A DNA stretch of 64,000 nucleotides from Wielerella bovis. GTDB taxonomy: Bacteria; Pseudomonadota; Gammaproteobacteria; Burkholderiales; Neisseriaceae. The position numbers and the translations under genes are program-made. Where the stretch lies: assembly GCF_022354465.1 (NCBI RefSeq), contig NZ_CP092361.1, positions 1,178,001-1,242,000 on the forward strand, given 5' to 3'. Below, in pieces: positions 43,568-53,907 of the stretch; positions within the stretch are counted from its first letter, which is position 1, and the number at the start of each line of letters is the position of its first letter. Below the pieces are notes generated by a model, which was not told the origin of the DNA, searched no databases, and saw only the letters and a program-made list of their open reading frames with translations.

Positions 43568-44442
43568 TGTAGAAATAAACCGAGTTGTTTACACAACAGG
43601 TTGAGAAAAATAAGCTTGTAACACTTCAAATGGCGTATCGCCATTTAAGGAACTGTGCGGCTTTACAGTATTATAAAAATTCACAAAACGACATAATTCC
43701 TTTTGCCGATGCAATGGATCAGTAAACTCTGTTTTCTCATACCACATCTGCATAATCGTTCGTATTACGCGTTCCGCTTTGCCATTGGTTTGTGGACGTG
43801 CTGGGCGAGTGAATTTTTGATTGATATTGTTTTCAAAACACGCCACACCAAACGCATGATTTGCCGCACCTTTGTATTCACTACCATTATCTGAATAAAT
43901 GCAGTCAATTTGGTATGGGCAAGGCTCTATGACTTGTTCAGTTAGAAATTTAGCCGCACTTGTAGCAGTTTTATCAGGCAAAATGGCAGCATACAACTCA
44001 CGAGAAAAATCATCAATAGCAACAAACAGATACTCACGTTTATCCGTTGCTTTTTGTCCTTTAAGTAAAGGTAAGCGTTTGGTATCTACATGTACCATTT
44101 CGCCAGGATAAGATTTATTGTATCGTTGTGCTTGCTTTTTGAGTTTCTCTTGAATTTCTCGTTCTACTTTGGCTAATCGTTTCATACCGTATTTTGCTTG
44201 TTTGAAACGATTGTTGGTGCTGTTTTGCGGTTTAAGTAGGCGAAGACGAGCGGCTTTCAGTACACGATAAATGGTTTGGCGACTAACCATAAAACGGCGA
44301 GCCAGTGAAGTAACGCTTTCTTTGTTTTGCGTATAAGCTAGCCAAATGGCTTGACGATGGTGTGGGGTAAGGCGAGTGTTCTTATGGATATTCATGGCAG
44401 TATTGTCTTTCAATACTGTAAACAACGCTAGTAATTTCTACA
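43568..44442 (-). mobile_element. IS481-type insertion sequence, copy 2 (875 bp)
   Basis: Same ends and length as copy 1 but inverted. Flanks are CTAAAA on the left and CATTAT on the right, so no target duplication is visible. It marks the right boundary of the element remnants; rsmJ begins 80 bp later. Confidence 0.85.
43589..44395 (-). CDS. IS481-type DDE transposase, copy 2
   Basis: A 268-residue intact transposase, identical to copy 1 except LTPHH in place of LTSHH near the N-terminus. The same HTH and DDE motifs are present. Near-identity implies recent movement or gene conversion. Confidence 0.88.
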   Translation of the reverse strand: MNIHKNTRLTPHHRQAIWLAYTQNKESVTSLARRFMVSRQTIYRVLKAARLRLLKPQNSTNNRFKQAKYGMKRLAKVEREIQEKLKKQAQRYNKSYPGEMVHVDTKRLPLLKGQKATDKREYLFVAIDDFSRELYAAILPDKTATSAAKFLTEQVIEPCPYQIDCIYSDNGSEYKGAANHAFGVACFENNINQKFTRPARPQTNGKAERVIRTIMQMWYEKTEFTDPLHRQKELCRFVNFYNTVKPHSSLNGDTPFEVLQAYFSQPVV

Positions 44443-44522
44443 CATTATTGTAGATGGAAATCTTTGTTATTTTTGCAAAAGTTTTAAATGATAATGAGGG
44501 GCTAATGATAGGCAACCTGAAA

Positions 44523-45260
44523 ATGTCTTTTTCTATTTACACTCATATTACTCTTCCAGAGCATCTTTCTGCTTATTCCACCACATCAACACAGCCTGAA
44601 AACGGTGTCTTTTTGTGTTACGATGAACACGGCTTATCGCTGCACAAAGTGGGAGAAAAAGGCAGCGTACAAGTGGATTTTGCCAGCGGCGCAGCACAAT
44701 ATCGGCGCACCAAAGGCGGCGGCGAACTGATTGGCAAAGCGGTCAATCATACCAGCAAACCAATCGTTTGGGATACCACAGGCGGTTTGGGGCGCGATAG
44801 TTTTGTGTTAGCCAGTTTGGGTTTATGTGTGCGGACATTTGAACAAAATCCAGCCGTGTTTGCTTTATTATCCGATGGTATTTACCGCGCACAAATGCAG
44901 CCTGAAACCGCAGAAATTGTTTCACGCATCACCTTAATACAGGGAAATGCGGCGGATTTACTGCATACGCACGCTCATGAATACGGCAAACCCGATGTGG
45001 TTTATCTTGACCCGATGTATCCCGAACGGCAAAAATCTGCCGCTGTGAAAAAAGAAATGGCGTATTTTCATGATTTAGTTGGTTTATCAGCGCAAGCAGA
45101 TGATGCGGCTTTGTTTCAGGCTGCCCGTCGTGTTGCGAAAAAACGCATTGTCGTCAAACGCCCACGTTTGGGGGAATATTTGTGTGGCGAGCAACCTGCT
45201 TATCAATATGCAGGCAAATCTACGCGATTTGATGTGTATTTGCCGTTTCAGGCTGCCTGA
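44523..45260 (+). CDS. rsmJ: 16S rRNA (guanine1516-N2)-methyltransferase
   Basis: A 245-residue SAM-dependent methyltransferase. GGELIGKAVNHTSKPIVWDTTGGLGRDSFVLASLG is the RsmJ signature with the SAM-binding loop, and VVYLDPMYPERQKSA holds the catalytic DPMYP motif. I chose the ATG at 44523 (MSFSIYTHI); the frame extends upstream to 44454 near the IS end, without family support. The stop TGA is inside a DUS, so the protein ends LPFQAA with the tail partly DUS-encoded. Confidence 0.9.
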   Translation: MSFSIYTHITLPEHLSAYSTTSTQPENGVFLCYDEHGLSLHKVGEKGSVQVDFASGAAQYRRTKGGGELIGKAVNHTSKPIVWDTTGGLGRDSFVLASLGLCVRTFEQNPAVFALLSDGIYRAQMQPETAEIVSRITLIQGNAADLLHTHAHEYGKPDVVYLDPMYPERQKSAAVKKEMAYFHDLVGLSAQADDAALFQAARRVAKKRIVVKRPRLGEYLCGEQPAYQYAGKSTRFDVYLPFQAA

Positions 45261-45273
45261 AAATATATTTTTT

Positions 45274-45786
45274 CTATAAAAACAATAAATAAACTGCCAT
45301 CAATGCCACTATATAAGTCGCATAATGCCATCTTTGTGCAAATGGATTAGGTGGACGTGCCGCACCGTGTATATTGTTTTTGCGATTGGATGGCAACGCG
45401 CAACCATAAACCAATTGACACAACAACACAAACAGTAAAGGTTTGCCTAAAAAGGGAAAAATGCCGTTCGCAATCGCCATCACTTTGCCCAAATCAGGCC
45501 ACCATTCACCTGCATAGGGATAGATTTCCGCATCTTGGTATCGGCTGCGTAATTGCTTGCTTTGATGCTGAAAAATCCCATAGCTCAACGCGCCCAGTAA
45601 AGCCATTGCCGCACCTGCTCTTGCCAATGCAAAATTGTCTTGAATCACGCGCATCACTCCGATATTCATGCCGCTCACTACACACGCGCCCAATAGCGCA
45701 GGCAAACTGGCAAGCACATATTCGGCACGGATTAAACGGCGTCTGTCAAATGGGTCGGCTTGGGTGTCGTATTCAAAATAAGTCAT
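45274..45786 (-). CDS. hypothetical membrane protein
   Basis: A 170-residue protein with about four hydrophobic segments (e.g. VLASLPALLGACVVSGMNIG, AGAAMALLGALSYGIF, PFLGKPLLFVLLCQLVYG, YATYIVALMAVYLLFL). The N-terminus is charged (YDTQADPFDRRRLIRAEY). The family is not recognised. It is convergent with rsmJ and separated by 13 bp. Confidence 0.65.
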   Translation of the reverse strand: MTYFEYDTQADPFDRRRLIRAEYVLASLPALLGACVVSGMNIGVMRVIQDNFALARAGAAMALLGALSYGIFQHQSKQLRSRYQDAEIYPYAGEWWPDLGKVMAIANGIFPFLGKPLLFVLLCQLVYGCALPSNRKNNIHGAARPPNPFAQRWHYATYIVALMAVYLLFL

Positions 45787-45939
45787 GGGTTTCAGGCTGC
45801 CTGAAAATGTATTTCAGCCAATCAATCATGCAAAATAATGGTTTCTCAATGCATGATTCATTTCAATCTTTCTTAATTATTTTTCAGGCTGCCTGAAAAG
45901 AAATTTTTACTTTCTTTCAGGCAGCCTGAATATCAACAA

Positions 45940-47757
45940 TCAATCTTTTTTGGATTGAGAAAAATGACGGCGACGCTCTTGTTCACTCAAATAACGCTTA
46001 CGCAAACGAATGGATTTTGGCGTGATTTCCACCAATTCATCATCGTCAATAAATTCAACCGCGCTTTCCAAAGTCAATTTAATGGGCGTGGTCAAACGCA
46101 CAGCTTCATCTGTGCCGCTCGCACGGATATTGGTCAATTTTTTGCCTTTTAATGGGTTCACGACCAAATCATTGTCGCGGCTGTGAATACCGATAATCAT
46201 GCCTTCGTAAATTTTGTCGTTGGGCGACACAAACATGCGACCACGGTCTTCCAAATTCCACAAGGCATACGCCACAGCTTCGCCCTGCTCTTGCGATACC
46301 AACACGCCATTATGACGCCCTGGCATATCGGGTTTCACAGGCGCGTAATCGTCAAAAACGTGGCTCATCAAACCTGTGCCGCGCGTCATCGTCATGAATT
46401 CGCCTTGGAAACCAATCAAACCACGCGCAGGAATGTGGTATTCCAAACGGGTGCGACCGTTGCCATCGCTTTCCATATTCGTCAATTCGCCACGACGACG
46501 ACCCAATTCTTCCATCACCGCGCCTTGATTGTCATCGGGTACGTCCACCGTCAAATTCTCGTAAGGCTCGCATTTTTGACCGTTGATTTCGCGGTACACC
46601 ACGCGCGGTTTGCCGACTGCCAACTCGTAACCTTCACGGCGCATATTTTCCAACAAAATTGTCAAATGCAATTCGCCACGACCCGACACGCGGAACACGT
46701 CCGCATCTTCCGTGTCTTCCACGCGCAACGCCACATTGGTCAACAATTCCTTGTTCAAACGGTCGCGGATTTGGCGGCTGGTAACGAATTTGCCTTCCGT
46801 GCCAGCCAATGGGCTGGTGTTGACCATAAAGTCCATGGTCAAAGTCGGCTCGTCCACGCTCAACATGGGTACGCCAACAGAATTGTCTTTGTCGCAAATG
46901 GTTACGCCAATGCCAATCTCATCAATGCCAGAAATAATCACGATGTCGCCCGCTTCCGCTTCGTCCAAAGGCACGCGTTCCAAGCCTTTGAAACCCAATA
47001 ATTGGTTAATGCGACCTTGTGCAACTTGGTTTTCGTGGTTCATCACGGCAACCACTTGCCCTGGGCGAATTTTGCCGTTCAACACGCGACCAATGCCCAA
47101 GCGACCTGTGTAATTGTCATAATCCAACTGCGAAATTTGCAACTGCAAAGGCGCGTCCGCATCGCCAGACGGTGCTGGTGTGTGTTTCAAAATCGTGTCA
47201 AACAGAATACGCATATCGGTTTCTGTGCCGTCTTCTTCCAAACGCGCAAAACCGCTCAAACCAGACGCATACACAATCGGAAAATCCAACTGCTCATCGG
47301 TCGCGCCCAAAGCGTCAAACAATTCAAATGTTTGGTCAATTACCCAGCTTGCGCGGGCAGACGGTTTGTCAATTTTGTTAATCACAACAATCGGTTTCAA
47401 GCCTAAGCCTAAAGCCTTTTTGGTTACAAAACGGGTTTGTGGCATTGGGCCTTCTTGTGCATCTACCAGTAATAATACGCAATCTACCATGCCCAATACG
47501 CGTTCTACTTCGCCGCCAAAGTCGGCGTGTCCGGGGGTGTCTACGATGTTGATGTGGTAGCCATTGTATTCAATGGCGGTGTTTTTGGCGAGAATGGTGA
47601 TACCGCGTTCTTTTTCAATGTCGTTGCTGTCCATCACGCGCTCTTCCACTTGTTGGTTGTCGCGGAAGGTGCCTGATTGGCGCAAAAGTTGGTCTACAAG
47701 TGTGGTTTTGCCATGGTCAACGTGAGCGATGATGGCAATGTTGCGAATTTGTTTCAT
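45940..47757 (-). CDS. typA: ribosome-associated translational GTPase TypA/BipA
   Basis: A 605-residue GTPase of normal length. G1 [15 protein letters not shown] (about 10-24), G3 [12 protein letters not shown] and G4 NKIDKPSA are intact, and the C-terminal BipA domain ([20 protein letters not shown]) is present. It aids ribosome assembly and growth at low temperature and stress. A TATAAT on the minus strand at 47832-47827 may be its -10. Upstream are only degenerate DUS and a MITE-end remnant (about 47895). Confidence 0.96.
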   Translation of the reverse strand: MKQIRNIAIIAHVDHGKTTLVDQLLRQSGTFRDNQQVEERVMDSNDIEKERGITILAKNTAIEYNGYHINIVDTPGHADFGGEVERVLGMVDCVLLLVDAQEGPMPQTRFVTKKALGLGLKPIVVINKIDKPSARASWVIDQTFELFDALGATDEQLDFPIVYASGLSGFARLEEDGTETDMRILFDTILKHTPAPSGDADAPLQLQISQLDYDNYTGRLGIGRVLNGKIRPGQVVAVMNHENQVAQGRINQLLGFKGLERVPLDEAEAGDIVIISGIDEIGIGVTICDKDNSVGVPMLSVDEPTLTMDFMVNTSPLAGTEGKFVTSRQIRDRLNKELLTNVALRVEDTEDADVFRVSGRGELHLTILLENMRREGYELAVGKPRVVYREINGQKCEPYENLTVDVPDDNQGAVMEELGRRRGELTNMESDGNGRTRLEYHIPARGLIGFQGEFMTMTRGTGLMSHVFDDYAPVKPDMPGRHNGVLVSQEQGEAVAYALWNLEDRGRMFVSPNDKIYEGMIIGIHSRDNDLVVNPLKGKKLTNIRASGTDEAVRLTTPIKLTLESAVEFIDDDELVEITPKSIRLRKRYLSEQERRRHFSQSKKD

Positions 47758-47992
47758 GATATACTAAAATTTTCTTTACAAAATAATGCGATGAAGACGA
47801 GACGGAATTGTCTCAAAAAACGGAACATTATAGCACGGAATTGTTATTAGCCTCTAATGCTGCCTGAAAAGTATTTATGCCGAGTTTTTCAAGCTGAAAC
47901 TTTTGCAAAATCTATTCAGGCAGCCTTTTTCTGTATTAATCTATAAAAACTAGTAAAATAATGAATTTTTCAATTATCAAGCAGCCTGAAAT

Positions 47993-50284
47993 ATGCCCAT
48001 TAATTTACCCCTTTCTCTTGCCGCTTTTTGCGTGGGTGTCATCGCCAGTTTTGCCTTACCCATGCAAGGCATGGCATGGTTGTGGGGATTATTATTGATT
48101 GGTAGTGGTGCAAGTATCTGGATAACACGCAAATATCGTCCTCGTTATGTTCAGGCTGCCTTAACCATTTTTCTGTTTATTTTTGGCTTGATTTATGCCA
48201 TTTTTCGCACCGATATGGCACTCAAAAATCATTATCCTGCCCACATCAATCCACCCACGCAATCGCTGACCGTAACCGTAATGGGTCTCCCCGAAACCGA
48301 TTGGGACACAGGCAGAACGCGCTTTATCGGCAAAGCCACCACCACACAAGGCAAAACCTATCGCATTCAATTTCAAGATTATCATGGTACGGATTGGCAA
48401 GTCGGCGACACATGGCAATTCAATGCCAAAATCCGTGCTGCCATTGGCACGAGAAACCCTGTGGGATTTGACCGCGAAGCATGGGCATTGGCCAATCAAA
48501 TAGACGGCATCGCATCGGTTTCCAAAAATCGTACAAAGCAGCCTGAAAAACATTCTACTTTATCGTTCAATCAATTACGTCAAAAAACCATCATGCATTG
48601 GCAAGCTGCTGCACACGATTATCCCAATGGTGCGGGTTTGATGACTGCGCTGGCGGTGGGTAATAAAAGTGGATTATCTTATGAAACATGGGCAGCTTTG
48701 CGTCCACTTGGTTTGCATCATCTTATCAGCATTTCGGGCTTACACATTGGCATAGTAGGCATTTTTGCTGCATGGATAGCCAAGCAAATCATGAGTTTAT
48801 TGCCATTCATCCCCAGTCGTCCGCGCGTATGGACACTCATCATTGGTGCAATCGCCGCTTTGTTTTACACAGGCTTGGCAGGTTTTAATATTCCCACATT
48901 GCGTAGTCTCATCATGCTGACCGTATTTGCAGTAACATGGATAACACGCGGCACAATTGGTACATGGCGCACATGGTGGATTGCTATGGCAGCTGTTTTA
49001 TTGTATCAACCCACCGCCACGCTTGCGATAGGATTTTGGTTTTCATTTGGCTTGGTCGGTACATTGATTTGGGCGTGTGCTTTCAGGCTGCCTGAAAAAG
49101 AAACATTACGTATTTATCGTTATTTTTATTTATTAAAACAAACAATTATCGCGCAATGGGCGGTTACTTTAATGAGTGGCATAATTACCATTTACGCCTT
49201 TGGTTTATTACCCATTTTTTCGCCTCTTGCCAATGCGATTGCCATTCCATTATTTACTTGCTTACTCGTGCCAATCGCACTTCTCTCATCGCTGTTACCT
49301 TTTGATTTTTTAAAATATTTTGCCGCTTATTTGGGCGAATGCACCGTTTCCGCGTTAGTGTATTGGGGCAATCAGCTGCCTGAATTATCTTTTGCTCACG
49401 CGCCTGTTTCTTTGTTGATACTTGCCCTATCGGGCGCACTTTTTCTGTTATTGCCCAATGGTTTACGCATCAAACCACTAGCCTGTTGCGCGATTGCCGT
49501 ATTTGCCTTATATCGCCCTGCCCCACCATCAGGCAGCCTGAAAATAACCGTGTGGGACGTGGGACAAGGTTTATCCGTGTTGCTGCAAACACCCACGCGC
49601 ACGGTTTTATTTGACACAGGCACACCAGCAGCAGAATTGGCTTTACTCCCGAATTTACGCGCCGCCAATGTGCGCCATATAGACAGACTGATTGTGTCGC
49701 ACCATGATAACGACCATGACGGCGGTTTAGCTGCCGTGCAAAAAAATATTTCTATCGGACAATTAGATGCAGGGCAGCCTGAATTTTATGCTGATGCAAC
49801 ACATTGTTCTGCTGGAAAAAAATGGCAATACGATGATGTATTATTTGAATATTTAACGCCCACACCGCAAGCCGAAAAAGACAATGACCGCAGTTGCGTT
49901 TTGCGCGTTTCCAGCGGCAAACACGCATTGTTGATAACAGGCGATTTGGGGCAACATGGCGAAATGCAATTAGTAGAAAAATATGGCAAAAATCTATCCA
50001 GCGATGTGTTTGTATTAGGACATCACGGCAGTACCAGCAGTAATTCCACTTTGCTACTCAATACTTTATCGCCCAAAATCGCCATTGCCAGCAGTGGTTT
50101 TGCTAACGCCTTTCGCCACCCAACACCCACCGTACAACGCCGACTTGCCGACCGCGATATTCAACTCTGGCGCACCGATTTGCAAGGTGCGATACACGTT
50201 TCATTGGATAAACAAGGTTTTCAGGCTGCCCCTTTGGTAAAACAATCGTTTTGGTGGCAGAAAAAACCGTTTTATTCTGGTTGA
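47993..50284 (+). CDS. comEC: DNA internalization channel ComEC/Rec2
   Basis: A 763-residue polytopic protein that carries single-stranded DNA across the inner membrane in natural transformation. N-terminal region with membrane helices and an OB-like domain, then the Competence domain (LISISGLHIGIVGIFAAWIAK at about 243-263). The C-terminal metallo-beta-lactamase-like domain shows VWDVGQGLSVLLQ and SHHDNDHDGGL. With the abundant DUS this fits a competent organism. Its 3' end overlaps rsuA (opposite strand) by 13 bp. Confidence 0.94.
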   Translation: MPINLPLSLAAFCVGVIASFALPMQGMAWLWGLLLIGSGASIWITRKYRPRYVQAALTIFLFIFGLIYAIFRTDMALKNHYPAHINPPTQSLTVTVMGLPETDWDTGRTRFIGKATTTQGKTYRIQFQDYHGTDWQVGDTWQFNAKIRAAIGTRNPVGFDREAWALANQIDGIASVSKNRTKQPEKHSTLSFNQLRQKTIMHWQAAAHDYPNGAGLMTALAVGNKSGLSYETWAALRPLGLHHLISISGLHIGIVGIFAAWIAKQIMSLLPFIPSRPRVWTLIIGAIAALFYTGLAGFNIPTLRSLIMLTVFAVTWITRGTIGTWRTWWIAMAAVLLYQPTATLAIGFWFSFGLVGTLIWACAFRLPEKETLRIYRYFYLLKQTIIAQWAVTLMSGIITIYAFGLLPIFSPLANAIAIPLFTCLLVPIALLSSLLPFDFLKYFAAYLGECTVSALVYWGNQLPELSFAHAPVSLLILALSGALFLLLPNGLRIKPLACCAIAVFALYRPAPPSGSLKITVWDVGQGLSVLLQTPTRTVLFDTGTPAAELALLPNLRAANVRHIDRLIVSHHDNDHDGGLAAVQKNISIGQLDAGQPEFYADATHCSAGKKWQYDDVLFEYLTPTPQAEKDNDRSCVLRVSSGKHALLITGDLGQHGEMQLVEKYGKNLSSDVFVLGHHGSTSSNSTLLLNTLSPKIAIASSGFANAFRHPTPTVQRRLADRDIQLWRTDLQGAIHVSLDKQGFQAAPLVKQSFWWQKKPFYSG

Positions 50285-50958
50285 ATAAATCGCCATTCGC
50301 CTTGTTCTAAATCTTGTGTATTCCAGTTGCCGAAACGTTCGCGGTGTAGGTGTACAACACGATTCCCTGCGGCAGCCACCATGCGTTTTACCTGATGATA
50401 TTTGCCTTCGTTGATGGTTAAAATCAATGTGTATTCATCGCGTAAAATGGCTTCTTGCGCAGCAACTGTTTCATTATCATCATGCAATAAAACACCGTTT
50501 TTCAGGCTGCTGCATAGGGTTTCATCAGCAGCATGTTTCAGGGTTACACGGTAAATTTTGCTGATTTTGTATTTGGGCGAAGTCATGCGATGATTGAATT
50601 GCCCATCGTTGGTTATCAGTAAAACGCCTGTGGTATCTGCATCTAAACGTCCAATTGCTTGAATATCAGCGGCACGAACTTGGTCGGGTAGCAGTGAAAA
50701 TACGCTGGGATAATCACGCGGTTTGTGTGAAGTTTCATAATTGGCAGGCTTGTTGAGCAAAATATAGAAATACGGTAGCGGAATAACAATGGCTTCTTCG
50801 CCGTCAATGTGTAGAGTTTGGATGTTTTCAGGCTGCACTTCGGTTTTTTCGTTGTTGCAGATGATTTGATTAATTTCAACTAAATCGTTTTTAATTAACC
50901 ATGCACATTCTTTGCGCGTACCAATGCCTTGCGCTTGAAGATATTTGAGTAAATTCAT
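50272..50958 (-). CDS. rsuA: 16S rRNA pseudouridine(516) synthase
   Basis: A 228-residue RsuA-family enzyme. An N-terminal S4-like domain (LLKYLQAQGIGTRKECAWLI) is followed by the catalytic motif IGRLDADTTGVLLITND (Asp near 104) and EGKYHQVKRMVAAAG. Length and motifs suit RsuA rather than RluB/E/F, though that distinction is not absolute. It overlaps the comEC end tail-to-tail. Confidence 0.88.
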   Translation of the reverse strand: MNLLKYLQAQGIGTRKECAWLIKNDLVEINQIICNNEKTEVQPENIQTLHIDGEEAIVIPLPYFYILLNKPANYETSHKPRDYPSVFSLLPDQVRAADIQAIGRLDADTTGVLLITNDGQFNHRMTSPKYKISKIYRVTLKHAADETLCSSLKNGVLLHDDNETVAAQEAILRDEYTLILTINEGKYHQVKRMVAAAGNRVVHLHRERFGNWNTQDLEQGEWRFIQPE

Positions 50959-51000
50959 AGTGGATAGTTTGTAAAATATTTCCAGGCTGCATTGTAATAC

Positions 51001-51037
51001 AAAAGGCAGTCTGAAAACTTTTCAGGCTGCCTTTTTA
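51001..51037 (-). terminator. DUS-pair terminator between the antiporter gene and rsuA
   Basis: AAAAGGCAGTCTGAAAA (one mismatch in the DUS) and TTTTCAGGCTGCCTTTTT pair over about 16 bp. Confidence 0.7.
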
Positions 51038-51050
51038 TTTTTAATTTAGA

Positions 51051-52508
51051 TTACAGTATTTTGAATACAAAGAAAATCAAAGTATGCAAAATAAATAATG
51101 GTACAAGAATACCAAAAGACCATGCCATGTAACCAAAGAAAGTTGGCATTTTCACATTACGTTGTTCAGCAATGGCTTTGACCATGAAGTTTGGTGCGTT
51201 ACCAATGTAGCTTAATGCGCCCATAAATACAGAACCCATAGAAATAGCCAGTAAGGTATGGAACAATTCGCCTCGCATTAAGACATTTGGGTCGCCACCT
51301 GCCATATTGAAGAATACTAGATACGTTGGTGCATTATCCAAAAAGGCTGATAGCAAGCCAGTCATCCAGAAATACATGGAATTGATGGGTTGTCCTGCAC
51401 TATCGTGTACCAAAGCAATCAAACTAGCAAATGCCCCTTTTTCGCCCGCTTGCAAAATGGCGAGTACAGGAGAAATGGTAATGAAAATGCCCAAGAATAA
51501 TTTGCCCACTTCGGCGATAGGGTCAAAGTTAAAATCATTACCTGCACGCACTTGTTTGGGAGTGATTTTTAACGATACCGCAGTTAGGATAAGGAAAATA
51601 ATGTCGCGTACCAAATTTTGCAATGCGTAATTGGTACCCAAAATATCAAAACCTGCGTGATTGGGTTTCCAAATGCCCGACATTAACACGGCTGCAACCA
51701 CGCCAACCAACAACAAGAAATTCCATTTGCCGTAGATTTTGATGCCGTCAATTTCTTCAAAAAAATCATGTGCAGCAGGTTTGCTATCGGGTGTTGGGTC
51801 TTTTGGCAAAACTTCGCCTGCTTGTTTGTAGTAGTGGCTATCCAGCAAATAAAATGCGATGAGCAACACAATGGTGGAAATCAGTACGGGCAGGAACATA
51901 TGAGTAACTGTCCACATGAAGTCCACGCCTTTTAAGAAACCCAAGAATAAGGGAGGGTCGCCAAGTGGTGTTAAACCGCCGCCAATATTTGCTACCAAGA
52001 AAATGAAGAATACAACCACATGAACCTTATGTTTACGGTTATCATTGGCACGCAATAAAGGACGAATCAGCAGCATGGCAGCGCCTGTTGTTCCCATGAT
52101 GGAGGCGAGCAATGTACCAATAGCGAGTAAGGTGGTATTGAGTTTGGCAGAACCATGCAAGTTTCCCCATACTAAAATTCCACCAGAAATGGTATACAAA
52201 GCCAGCAACAGTAAAATAAAGGGGATGTATTCTCCAACCAGTGCATGTGCAATGGTGTGAATACTTTGCCCCATACCGAATGCGATGGTAAAGGGAATCA
52301 AAAATAGCAATGTCCAACCTGCGGTGATTTTGCCAAAATGGTGATGCCATGTGTGTGCAAACAGCAACGGTCCTGTCGCAATAGACAATAAAATCAGGGC
52401 AAAAGGAATACCCCAAGCTAAACTGAGTTCTGCTCCATTCAAGTCTGCTGCGTTAGCAAACATGGGCAGAGACAACAAGGGCAGTAATGCAATATGTTTA
52501 AAGCGCAT
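51051..52508 (-). CDS. sodium:proton antiporter / ion transporter superfamily permease
   Basis: A 485-residue protein with about 12 membrane helices and a cleavable-looking N-terminus (LLPLLSLPMFANAA). Motifs ANIGGGLTPLGDPPLFLGFL and SAFLDNAPTYLVFFN are the paired, inverted substrate-site loops of the ArsB/NhaD/citrate-transporter clan. Family members of this type in Neisseriaceae are usually called sodium:proton antiporters; the transported ion is not proven by sequence. It is monocistronic. Confidence 0.8.
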   Translation of the reverse strand: MRFKHIALLPLLSLPMFANAADLNGAELSLAWGIPFALILLSIATGPLLFAHTWHHHFGKITAGWTLLFLIPFTIAFGMGQSIHTIAHALVGEYIPFILLLLALYTISGGILVWGNLHGSAKLNTTLLAIGTLLASIMGTTGAAMLLIRPLLRANDNRKHKVHVVVFFIFLVANIGGGLTPLGDPPLFLGFLKGVDFMWTVTHMFLPVLISTIVLLIAFYLLDSHYYKQAGEVLPKDPTPDSKPAAHDFFEEIDGIKIYGKWNFLLLVGVVAAVLMSGIWKPNHAGFDILGTNYALQNLVRDIIFLILTAVSLKITPKQVRAGNDFNFDPIAEVGKLFLGIFITISPVLAILQAGEKGAFASLIALVHDSAGQPINSMYFWMTGLLSAFLDNAPTYLVFFNMAGGDPNVLMRGELFHTLLAISMGSVFMGALSYIGNAPNFMVKAIAEQRNVKMPTFFGYMAWSFGILVPLFILHTLIFFVFKIL

Positions 52509-52646
52509 GCTTTATCCTTATCGTTAAGTTAATGAAAAGATAAGGCAGCCTAAAAATGGGACATTTTTTCGGCTGCTGTATCGGAATGGCTTGATTGTAA
52601 GAAAAAAATACGCATTTGGAAAGGTTTAGATGATTTTTTTGATATT

Positions 52647-52695
52647 AAAAGGCAGCCTGAAAACAAGATAATTTGTTTTTCAGGCTGCCTTTTTC
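52647..52695. terminator. DUS-pair terminator in the trpD-antiporter gap
   Basis: AAAAGGCAGCCTGAAAACA and TGTTTTTCAGGCTGCCTTTTT pair over about 18 bp, with a T run. Confidence 0.75.
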
Positions 52696-52760
52696 GGTAT
52701 TTTTTGTTTCAAAATAGCGCAAAATATATTTTTCAGGCTGCCTGAAAAAATCATCACATT

Positions 52761-53789
52761 TTATTTTGCCTGTGTTGCCGCAATCAACGCTTGTTGTTTC
52801 GCTTTTGCCTTGCCGCTATCCAATGCTTCACGCGCCGCATCCAAACCTGCTTTCAGGCTACCAACCACATTGCCTGCATACAAACACGCCGCCGCGTTCA
52901 ACAACACAATATCACGCGCCGCACCTTGCGCTTCGCCACTCAATACCGCATTAACCAAAGCCAAAGATTGCGCTGCATTGTCCACGCGAATTTCGTCCAA
53001 ATTGGCATAGACAGGCAAACCAAACTCTTCTGGATGAATATCGTATTCGCGCACCCAACCTTCGCGCAATTCAGCAATACGTGTTTTACCCGTAACTGTG
53101 ATTTCGTCCAAACCATCGCTGCCGTGTACCACCAAAGCGTGTTCCGAACCCAATTGTTGCAATACGCGCGACAAAATCCCGCATAAATCCACATGAAACA
53201 CGCCAATCAATTGATTTTTCGCGCCAGCAGGATTGGTCATGGGACCCAAAATATTGAAAATGGTGCGAAAGCCCAATAATTTACGCACAGGCGCAACATG
53301 GCGCATCGCCGAATGATGTTGTTGCGCGAACATAAAACCCAAGCCCAATTCGTCAATATGTTGCGCGATGTGTTCGGGCGATAATGCCAAATTCACGCCC
53401 ATTGCTTCCAACACGTCCGCCGCACCGCTGGACGATGAAACCGAACGACCGCCGTGTTTCGCCACTTTTGCCCCTGCTGCCGCTGCCACAAACATCGCAG
53501 TCGTGGAAATATTAAAGGTTTTTGCGCCATCGCCGCCTGTGCCGACAATATCCACCACGCTTGATGTATCGCTCACGGGAACTTGGGTGGCAAATTCGCG
53601 CATCACGCTTGCTGCCGCTGCAATTTCCGATACGGTTTCTACTTTAATTCGCAAGCCGACCAAAATCCCAGCAATCTGTTCGGGTGGCACTTCACCACGC
53701 ATGATTTGGCGCATTAAATCTTGCATTTCATCATAAAACAATTCGTTATTATCAATTAAACGTGCGAGTGCTTGTTGTGGCGTAATCAT
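52761..53789 (-). CDS. trpD: anthranilate phosphoribosyltransferase
   Basis: A 342-residue enzyme of tryptophan synthesis. [53 protein letters not shown] (about 83-135) is the PRPP and anthranilate site. Length is normal. It is not fused to trpG, which is at 18248. DUS hairpins lie on both sides, so it is likely monocistronic. Confidence 0.96.
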   Translation of the reverse strand: MITPQQALARLIDNNELFYDEMQDLMRQIMRGEVPPEQIAGILVGLRIKVETVSEIAAAASVMREFATQVPVSDTSSVVDIVGTGGDGAKTFNISTTAMFVAAAAGAKVAKHGGRSVSSSSGAADVLEAMGVNLALSPEHIAQHIDELGLGFMFAQQHHSAMRHVAPVRKLLGFRTIFNILGPMTNPAGAKNQLIGVFHVDLCGILSRVLQQLGSEHALVVHGSDGLDEITVTGKTRIAELREGWVREYDIHPEEFGLPVYANLDEIRVDNAAQSLALVNAVLSGEAQGAARDIVLLNAAACLYAGNVVGSLKAGLDAAREALDSGKAKAKQQALIAATQAK

Positions 53790-53820
53790 GATGTCTTTCC
53801 TTTATGGTTAAAATAATGAA

Positions 53821-53857
53821 TTTTCAGGCTGCATACCAATAAGGCAGCCTGAAAACA
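53821..53857. terminator. DUS-pair hairpin between tilS and trpD
   Basis: TTTTCAGGCTGC and GCAGCCTGAAAAC pair around an 11-nt loop, just upstream of trpD and downstream of tilS (both minus strand). Confidence 0.55.
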
Positions 53858-53907
53858 AAGATTGTAGCAGGAAACCAGCGTAGTAATGGTATTTTAGCCA
53901 ACTATAT

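Noticed and set aside
39233..44442. Composite transposon formed by the two IS481-type copies
   Set aside because: No outer target duplication is present and the enclosed genes continue the tRNA-anchored island, so the copies look like separate insertions followed by deletion.
38701..44442. Complete prophage
   Set aside because: No structural, lysis or packaging genes are present; only integrase, DUF927 and antitoxin-type genes remain.
44443..44522. Right attachment site of the tRNA-Leu island
   Set aside because: No repeat of the tRNA 3' end was found here or just before IS481 copy 2; GTAGATGG-like matches are too short.
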